A model generated the notes under the pieces. The model was given only the letters and a program-made list of their open reading frames with translations, ran no database searches and had not been told where the DNA came from. Shown piece by piece: positions 31,221 through 35,420 of a DNA stretch of 35,420 nt. Each line of letters begins with the position of its first letter. Position 1 is the stretch's first letter. The DNA lies in assembly GCA_030698385.1 (NCBI GenBank), contig JAUYLZ010000031.1, positions 1 through 35,420 on the forward strand, in the 5' to 3' direction. Both the position numbers and the translations under genes were made by a program. Source of the stretch: a bacterium (GTDB taxonomy: Bacteria > Patescibacteriota > Patescibacteriia > Patescibacteriales > XYC2-FULL-47-12).

Positions 31221-31283
31221 TTAGTAAAATATTATCACACCCGGTAACAGTAGCGCGAGCAATAATAGCTCAATCCAGTTCAT
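31221..31283 (-). CDS. 20-residue hydrophobic micro-ORF
   Basis: M-N-W-I-E followed by a run of Leu/Val/Ile and ending F-Y-stop gives a single membrane-spanning helix. The ATG overlaps the NUDIX stop codon as ATGA, the classic coupling arrangement. No start signal other than coupling is visible. It could be a real micropeptide or chance. Confidence 0.35.
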   Translation of the reverse strand: MNWIELLLLALLLPGVIIFY

Positions 31284-31813
31284 AACATTATTTTATTTCT
31301 TAGAACATTTAAAGCGCTAACATTTGCAGAATCTATAACAATATCACTTGCTTCATTTATGTTCATCCATTTAGTATCATAAAATTCTTTCGGATCTACA
31401 TTAAAATTTGCGCCATCAGTACGCATTAAAAACCAAATATCGTAATGTTTTTGACAGGTTAAATTTTTAGCTTGAATTGGCGTTATCGTACAGAGAAATG
31501 GCGCTGGCAATTCACTAAAAAAATTTTTCACGCCTAACTCTTCATATATCTCTCGATTCAGCGTTTGATACAAATTTTCTCCCTCGTCAATGTGTCCGCC
31601 TGGAGCTATCCATAAGTTCGCTTTTTTGTGATGAACAATAAATACTTTCTTTGCCGTTTCGTTGTATGGTAAAAAATAAACGCAAAAATGAGTCTGTTGA
31701 TTTTCATCTCTAGTTAATGACCCCTCCCCTAGTCTGCTTAAGTAATCGGTGTGGGTGATTTTACTGTTGCAAATGACTGGGTTAATAATGCTTGAGATTT
31801 GGTTATGTAACAT
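31280..31813 (-). CDS. NUDIX hydrolase
   Basis: The 177-residue protein carries a full consensus Nudix box, GGHIDEGENLYQTLNREIYEE followed by LGV (about 73-96), with all catalytic glutamates. The surroundings KVFIVHHKKANLWIAPGGHID and YDTKWMNINEA are typical of MutT-like proteins. An N-terminal stretch of about 40 residues has no clear homology. It is probably cytosolic and removes a modified nucleotide; the substrate is not identifiable. It lies 26 nt behind the alpha/beta hydrolase gene. Confidence 0.9.
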   Translation of the reverse strand: MLHNQISSIINPVICNSKITHTDYLSRLGEGSLTRDENQQTHFCVYFLPYNETAKKVFIVHHKKANLWIAPGGHIDEGENLYQTLNREIYEELGVKNFFSELPAPFLCTITPIQAKNLTCQKHYDIWFLMRTDGANFNVDPKEFYDTKWMNINEASDIVIDSANVSALNVLRNKIML

Positions 31814-31839
31814 GATTATAACTTAAAATTAGTACTCAT

Positions 31840-32421
31840 CTAAGCCGACAGAGCCAATAATTTCTCCAAAACAATCGGTAATTCAGTAATATCCTGACTG
31901 CCGCTAAAATGTTTCATGGCGTGTTCTATGATAATTTCTGAACCGAGTTTTTCGCGAAAATCATTCTGATTATCAAGTGGAACATATGGATCATCGTCAG
32001 AGAAAACGGCAACGCTTTTTGTCAGATGAGATTTGACTTGCGCCAAATTAACTGGCGTACCAAGCCAGTGCCTGTCCGTTTCCCGCACGTCAGGATCATC
32101 TTCAAGACCGCTTAAATGTTTAAAAAATCCGGCCACAAAAACCGCGCCGCCGACTTTGATTCCTTCCGGCAGAGACTCAAGATAACGGACGATTGTCTGA
32201 CAGCCCAGACTGTGTCCGACAAAATAAGTATGCTCATCAGCAGTGCCAACAACGCTAGCAAGCTTTGGCACCCACTTTTGAATCCGAGGAACTTCGGTTT
32301 CAGGCATTTGCGGGACGGTTACTTTAAACCCCTTGGCCTCTAATTCTTTTTTTAACCACGGAAACCACCCCTCTTCGGGGTAACCATCCCAGCCGTGAAT
32401 AATAAATACGCGCTTATTCAT
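31840..32421 (-). CDS. RBBP9/YdeN-type alpha/beta hydrolase
   Basis: The start at 32421 gives 193 residues opening MNKRVFIIHGWDGYPEEGWF; upstream codons are not protein-like. The nucleophile is S71 in FVGHSLGCQ. The acid is within SDDDPYVPLDNQ and the catalytic His in KHFSGSQDI. The length and N-terminal IHGW match the RBBP9/YdeN family of serine hydrolases, whose natural substrates are poorly known. The frame is continuous with the upstream caspase-like gene except for one TGA and 23 codons. Confidence 0.88.
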   Translation of the reverse strand: MNKRVFIIHGWDGYPEEGWFPWLKKELEAKGFKVTVPQMPETEVPRIQKWVPKLASVVGTADEHTYFVGHSLGCQTIVRYLESLPEGIKVGGAVFVAGFFKHLSGLEDDPDVRETDRHWLGTPVNLAQVKSHLTKSVAVFSDDDPYVPLDNQNDFREKLGSEIIIEHAMKHFSGSQDITELPIVLEKLLALSA

Positions 32422-32490
32422 AAAATAAAAGTTATATAATAAAAAATTCCAGCGAACCACGCAAGAAAGCAGGCTTTCAAAGTGGCAAAC

Positions 32491-32796
32491 TCATGAATTG
32501 CATGACAAAGCATAAGTTATCGCGCCGCGCAAAATATCATGATTATCCCCGGCTTCAACTAATTTTCCTTCGTCATGGCCGGTTACGCAGTCGTCATTGC
32601 CATGACCGTTAAGGAATATAATATCAGGTTTTAATTTTTTAACTCTTCCAACAAAATCTTTTTTATTGGCTTTATTCTTGCATAAATCAATAACCTCAAT
32701 TCTCTTTTTCTGGGCAAAATTAATAACCTCCCCGGCCCAAACCGAGAGGTATTTTGTAGTAGTATCATATTGTGGCCGGGTGACAATCATTTTCAT
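32491..32796 (-). CDS. Caspase-like (clan CD) protein, C-terminally truncated
   Basis: The 101-residue protein resembles the first half of a caspase/CHAT-type peptidase. A strand ending in the HG loop, PDIIFLNGHGNDD, has H65. A second strand ends YALSCNS with C99, matching the catalytic His-Cys dyad. The protein stops two residues after the Cys, whereas the fold normally continues with further strands and the substrate pocket. It is therefore likely to be a broken gene or a very short variant. Its ATG overlaps the stop of the 77-residue gene (ATGA). Assignment rests on motif spacing only. Confidence 0.5.
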   Translation of the reverse strand: MKMIVTRPQYDTTTKYLSVWAGEVINFAQKKRIEVIDLCKNKANKKDFVGRVKKLKPDIIFLNGHGNDDCVTGHDEGKLVEAGDNHDILRGAITYALSCNS

Positions 32797-33026
32797 ACAG
32801 ACACTCTTTCCTTAAATGACCTTAGCCATTCAAGCTGAATTTCAGCCAATTTTTCTCCGATATTATCACCGCTTTTTACGCTCTTAATTAATTCATCGCG
32901 CGTAAAACTTCCCTCCGACCCTAAAGAGATCATAGTGTCTTTTGATAAAACGGACAAGCGAGCCATAACTAATTTACGCACCTCGTCATCGGCTAATATT
33001 TTTTTTGTATTTTTATCTACGGCCAT
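32793..33026 (-). CDS. Small hypothetical protein
   Basis: The 77-residue protein is charged and mainly helical (KKILADDEVRKLVMARLSVLS, then EKLAEIQLEWLRSFKERV). It has no family I recognise. It lies between the 60-residue gene (5 nt upstream) and the caspase-like gene (ATGA overlap), which points to a co-translated trio. Confidence 0.6.
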   Translation of the reverse strand: MAVDKNTKKILADDEVRKLVMARLSVLSKDTMISLGSEGSFTRDELIKSVKSGDNIGEKLAEIQLEWLRSFKERVSV

Positions 33027-33031
33027 ATTAA

Positions 33032-33214
33032 TTAAATAAATTTTAATTTTTCTAATTTTTCTAATATTATTTTAGCTAACGGCGTATCCGATGTTACTTC
33101 ATTATAAACCACATCCCAGGTAACCGGCCGGCCATCCAAAACTAAAACAATCTCCTGTCTCACGCCTATAGGCAGATTTGCGTAAATTTTTAGAAATTGT
33201 TCTTTGTTTTCCAT
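33032..33214 (-). CDS. Small hypothetical protein, likely leaderless mRNA
   Basis: The 60-residue protein (start MENKEQFLKIYANLPIGVRQ) has a helix-turn-rich, charged sequence with no recognised domain. The -10 box TATAAT (33226-33221) ends 6 nt before the ATG, so transcription should start at or next to the start codon. It is first in the operon leading to the caspase-like gene. Confidence 0.55.
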   Translation of the reverse strand: MENKEQFLKIYANLPIGVRQEIVLVLDGRPVTWDVVYNEVTSDTPLAKIILEKLEKLKFI

Positions 33215-33220
33215 AGTTAT

Positions 33221-33229
33221 ATTATAGCA
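33221..33229 (-). promoter_or_regulatory. Extended -10 promoter of the 33214 operon
   Basis: TGCTATAAT on the minus strand is a full extended -10. No good -35 is seen 16-18 bp upstream. It implies a leaderless transcript. Confidence 0.6.
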
Positions 33230-33265
33230 AAAAATACATTTTTTAACATTAAAAAAGAATATTAG

Positions 33266-33508
33266 CTAATTATTGATATTTTTCTCCAATAATTCAATTT
33301 TCCAGATGGTAAAATTTTCAAAACATTTTATCCTATGCAACTTCGCCGGCGCAATTACCTGTCTGGGATTTATCGGATCAAAGTGAACTTCACAGATCCG
33401 CTTAAACGATCCCGAGGCATCGGGAATACCGGCATCAAAAAAAGGAAACCGCCGTTTTAGACTGGCGGCCTCTTTTTTAAAATTAGGATGAAAAACAAAA
33501 TTAAGCAT
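33266..33508 (-). CDS. Probable type II toxin, truncated
   Basis: The 80-residue protein opens FVFHPNFKKEAASLKRRFPFF and ends IWKIELLEKNINN. The beginning resembles RelE/HigB-like toxins of antitoxin-paired genes, and the KLHRIKCFENFTIWKIELL strands fit the fold. Such toxins are usually about 110-130 residues. The C-terminal strands carrying catalytic residues are missing, and the reading frame runs into the next promoter. It overlaps the 3' end of the Panacea-domain gene by 8 nt, the usual antitoxin-toxin order. Identification is moderate, and the truncation is inferred. Confidence 0.5.
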   Translation of the reverse strand: MLNFVFHPNFKKEAASLKRRFPFFDAGIPDASGSFKRICEVHFDPINPRQVIAPAKLHRIKCFENFTIWKIELLEKNINN

Positions 33509-34004
33509 CTTCGTCCATGTTAGTGCCGCGATAAAAAGCCAATTCGTAGGCGATTTCTTGATTGGGCGCCGTTCCGATGTATGGCGCTTCCGCGTGGCTT
33601 AAATCTTCTAATTGCTTCCCAGATAAGTGGCCATATTTCAAAATAACCCTGTCTAAAATTTGTTGTTCTTCTGTAGAAAAACTGCCTTCCATTTTCTTTT
33701 CAGCTCGATAAATTTCTGTCGGATTATAATCAACCCTCTCTTTTTCAAATTTTATAGTAATCTTTTTTTCCTTGACCATGTCAGTTAGCACCTTTTCCAT
33801 AGTTACGGGAAATGGACCCATGGGTAAAGCCTTATAAACATCGCCGGTCAATGATTTTTGAAATTTTTCATAAAAATCAAAATCAACGAAATATAATAAT
33901 TTCGCCAATTTTTTCTTACCCTTTACCTCGCCGCCTAGCTTTTCGGCGAGATATAAGATAACTTCTTTATATTTTTTTTCGCTAATTTTAGTCATATTTT
34001 TCAT
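33501..34004 (-). CDS. Panacea-domain (DUF4065-like) antitoxin
   Basis: The 167-residue protein contains the Panacea signature: KKKLAKLLYFVDFDFYEKF (about 30-48) and YKALPMGPFPVTMEKVL (about 57-73). SFSTEEQQILDRVILKYGHLS and the acidic tail NMDEDA complete it. Panacea proteins neutralise diverse toxins encoded next to them; here the neighbour is the short 80-residue gene. The stop overlaps the toxin start. ATG at 34004 is used; a second Met follows at residue 4. There is no Shine-Dalgarno, but an extended -10 promoter lies at 34031-34023. Confidence 0.8.
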   Translation of the reverse strand: MKNMTKISEKKYKEVILYLAEKLGGEVKGKKKLAKLLYFVDFDFYEKFQKSLTGDVYKALPMGPFPVTMEKVLTDMVKEKKITIKFEKERVDYNPTEIYRAEKKMEGSFSTEEQQILDRVILKYGHLSGKQLEDLSHAEAPYIGTAPNQEIAYELAFYRGTNMDEDA

Positions 34005-34022
34005 TCGCTACATTCTAAAGCT

Positions 34023-34031
34023 ATTATACCA
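34023..34031 (-). promoter_or_regulatory. Extended -10 promoter of the Panacea-toxin pair
   Basis: TGGTATAAT on the minus strand (extended -10). The predicted start near 34016 gives a leader of about 12 nt. Confidence 0.55.
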
Positions 34032-34137
34032 TAAAAATTATTTTAAATAAATGCGCTCTATGTGATTGTATTTTTACAAGCCGTAACCGTGAGCTGATTT
34101 GCTTACTTTCCAATTTTACTATATCACAAAATAAAGA

Positions 34138-34187
34138 ACCCCGCTCGTCGTTTGCTTTTTGATAAGCATAAAACGTGCGGGGTTTTG
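34138..34187. terminator. Terminator downstream of the 35104 gene
   Basis: A GC-rich base stem (AACCCCGC with GCGGGGTT) plus an upper stem flanks an A/T-rich loop. A T-run follows on each strand. Around it, 34024-34213 shows no other gene on either strand. Confidence 0.7.
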
Positions 34188-34213
34188 TTGTTTCGGCGAC
34201 CTGTCTACCGACA

Positions 34214-35104
34214 CTACCCGAGGAACAAAAAACCGCCGGAACAGCCGCCACGGGCGCCAGCCAAGCTGTCCGTGCCGTAGAAGCCAAGTTTGGCGTCAAA
34301 TGCCCTGAAGAAGAACGAATAGCCGGTGGACCGCCACTGCAAAGCGGCTAAGTCCAGACCCGGGGTATTCCAGTCACGAGCCAAAATGTCGGGATACATC
34401 ACCATAGCAATGGGAGTATCTATGCCGGAGAGGATGAAGCCCTTCGGCAATATTGACATTTGTTCGCGGCTGGCGTGAATGGAGAATCCCTGAAGCGGAT
34501 TGGGAAAGTGAAGTCCGATAACCGGTCCTTCCTTCATCCGACTGATGAGCTGGTCGTGCCGACTTCCGTCAACAACGCTAACTTCATTCGTCAGGGTGCC
34601 TTTGCGGCGATTATAGAATTCCCAATTACCGAAAGTCTTGGCGTAGCTGTTATTAACACCAGCCAGATACAGTTCCAATTCCGCCCCGAGATCATTTGTG
34701 ACGAGCTTGGGCAAAACAACCGGTAGACAGACACCGTTGGCGATGTTGGCGATCTGGGAGTTTTCCCTGATCATTGCCAGCATACGCTCGGTTTCCGCCT
34801 TTAACTGTTCGGCGGTGACTTCGCTGTCAATACTAAGACACTCATGCAACCGCAGAATGCGATAGGCAAAGACAATTTCTTTTTCAAGTTTGGGCTGATC
34901 CAGTCCGAAGTTCCTGTTAGCATCGCAGACGTTGGCCTGCAAACCTTCGGGAATCCGGCGACCGTGCTTGTCAAAGAACAGACTAATAGCGTCTTTGATC
35001 GTTACTGTCTTTTTGCCTCTAAGCCACGCATCCCATACTTCCTGACCGCCTAATTTGTTGATGGCGGCTTCCACTTGTCCGAGAGTTACTTCTCCGTATT
35101 TCAT
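34214..35104 (-). CDS. CPR-type hypothetical protein (MKYGEVTLGQVEAAINKLGG family)
   Basis: The 296-residue protein begins with a helix, VTLGQVEAAINKLGGQEVWDAW (as two parts), seen repeatedly in CPR hypothetical proteins; this recognition is from memory and I cannot search it here. No known domain follows. The C-terminal third has beta-like segments (VIGLHFPNPLQGFSIHASR, AMVMYPDILARDWNTPG) and a Gly-rich end. A strong AAAGGAGG 7 nt before the ATG, a structured leader and a consensus-like promoter indicate robust, possibly regulated expression. Less AT-rich than its neighbours, which suggests a different origin. Confidence 0.7.
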   Translation of the reverse strand: MKYGEVTLGQVEAAINKLGGQEVWDAWLRGKKTVTIKDAISLFFDKHGRRIPEGLQANVCDANRNFGLDQPKLEKEIVFAYRILRLHECLSIDSEVTAEQLKAETERMLAMIRENSQIANIANGVCLPVVLPKLVTNDLGAELELYLAGVNNSYAKTFGNWEFYNRRKGTLTNEVSVVDGSRHDQLISRMKEGPVIGLHFPNPLQGFSIHASREQMSILPKGFILSGIDTPIAMVMYPDILARDWNTPGLDLAALQWRSTGYSFFFRAFDAKLGFYGTDSLAGARGGCSGGFLFLG

Positions 35105-35187
35105 TGTGAAGCCTCCTTTGCGGACTTTTTGTCCGCTTTTGAATTTTTCCTCTGCCCGAGGATGAGGATTCTTCTATTCTAAAAGAA
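35105..35187 (-). promoter_or_regulatory. Structured 5' leader of the 35104 gene
   Basis: Three hairpins can form in the leader RNA: CTATTC/GAATAG (35190-35174 region), CCTC/GAGG (35167-35149), and GCGGAC/GTCCGC (35136-35120). The third ends two bases before the Shine-Dalgarno. This could modulate translation start. No known riboswitch motif is recognised. Confidence 0.5.
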
Positions 35188-35193
35188 TAGTTT

Positions 35194-35222
35194 ACTATAT
35201 CATCATTATTTATAAAAGTCAA
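35194..35222 (-). promoter_or_regulatory. Promoter of the 35104 gene
   Basis: TTGACT (35222-35217) and TATAGT (35199-35194) with 17 bp spacing on the minus strand. The predicted start is near 35187. Confidence 0.7.
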
Positions 35223-35283
35223 GCCTAAATTACGGCTAAAGTAAGCACATCTAATTCAAATTCGATTCCCCTCTATAATAAAT

Positions 35284-35320
35284 ACAAAAAAAACTTACCT
35301 AAAATTGGGTAAGTTTTTTT
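35284..35320. terminator. Terminator of tRNA-Gln
   Basis: ACTTACC (35293-35299) pairs with GGGTAAGT (35307-35314), extended by A- and T-runs on both sides. It ends the minus-strand tRNA transcript. Confidence 0.8.
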
Positions 35321-35332
35321 AAAAAATATTTG

Positions 35333-35403
35333 CTCGGGGACAGGGATTCGAACCCCGATTAACTGGACCAAAACCAGTCGTCCTACCATTAGACGATCCC
35401 CGA
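35333..35403 (-). tRNA. tRNA-Gln (anticodon UUG)
   Basis: Seven-base-pair acceptor stem TCGGGGA/TCCCCGA, a D-arm with TAATGGTAGG, anticodon stem ACTGG/CCAGT with the loop T-T-T-T-G-G-T giving UUG, and a T-arm CGGGG-TTCGAAT-CCCTG. Discriminator base is G. The CCA end is not encoded, so it would be added after transcription. Length is 71 nt. Confidence 0.95.
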
Positions 35404-35420
35404 ATGTGATATTAAATTTT

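Noticed and set aside
32430..32493. TGA recoding that would fuse the caspase-like protein to the alpha/beta hydrolase
   Set aside because: TGA is used as a normal stop throughout the window, and the 23 intervening codons do not resemble protein.
34024..34299. Minus-strand ORF of 91 residues
   Set aside because: It overlaps the end of the 34214-35104 gene in another frame and reads through its terminator; low-complexity sequence.

Overview
This window looks like part of a Patescibacteria (CPR) genome. The evidence is its low GC, its many small genes of unknown function, starts that often lack a Shine-Dalgarno sequence, and families common in that group (MurA next to a PEGA-domain membrane protein, DUF5654, Gmad2-type exported protein, Panacea antitoxin, CAP protein with Ca-binding repeats). 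TGA acts as a normal stop in many genes, which argues against the TGA=Gly lineages. I cannot place it more finely, although the gene mix fits the Paceibacteria/ABY1 side. These are inferences from gene content, not a phylogeny.

Layout. 1-3363 is a very AT-rich minus-strand operon: SAM methyltransferase, APH-fold kinase, guanylate-kinase-like P-loop enzyme, NUDIX hydrolase and a GT4 glycosyltransferase cut by the window edge. 3364-5228 is a rearranged stretch with an orphan terminator, a small possibly truncated gene, and a complete IS3-family element with 7-bp terminal inverted repeats. 5229-10133 holds a second NUDIX gene, a small unknown gene, a YegD-like Hsp70, murA and a PEGA/beta-propeller membrane protein. 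10150-17393 is mainly sugar-nucleotide supply on the minus strand: galU, rmlA, rmlD and rmlB, then HIT, an RmlC-like cupin, NUDIX, a small membrane protein and an exported protein. 17870-21632 is a polysaccharide-assembly operon (polyprenyl-phosphate sugar transferase and two GT4 enzymes), so the Rml and GalU products probably feed a rhamnose-containing surface glycan made next door. 21662-22250 is RNase P RNA, strongly enlarged by palindromic insertions. 22403-28299 holds a tandem-HIT protein, a small membrane protein, tRNA dihydrouridine synthase, an exported CAP protein, RdgB and several unknown small genes. 28351-33214 is a run of minus-strand genes: M23 peptidase, PepE-like peptidase, Gmad2, DUF5654, a 20-residue hydrophobic micro-ORF, NUDIX, an alpha/beta hydrolase, a truncated caspase-like protein and two small partners. 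The end holds a Panacea-type antitoxin with a short toxin, a CPR-type protein with a structured leader, and tRNA-Gln(UUG).

Regulation visible in the sequence. Several near-consensus sigma70-type promoters (TTGACA, 16-18 bp, TATAAT-like) drive isolated plus-strand small genes and a candidate structured ncRNA (12936-13088) placed between minus-strand operons. Rho-independent terminators are plentiful. The best candidates for something undescribed are the ncRNA between rmlB and rmlD, the palindrome-loaded RNase P RNA, the tandem-HIT protein, and the caspase-like mini-operon.
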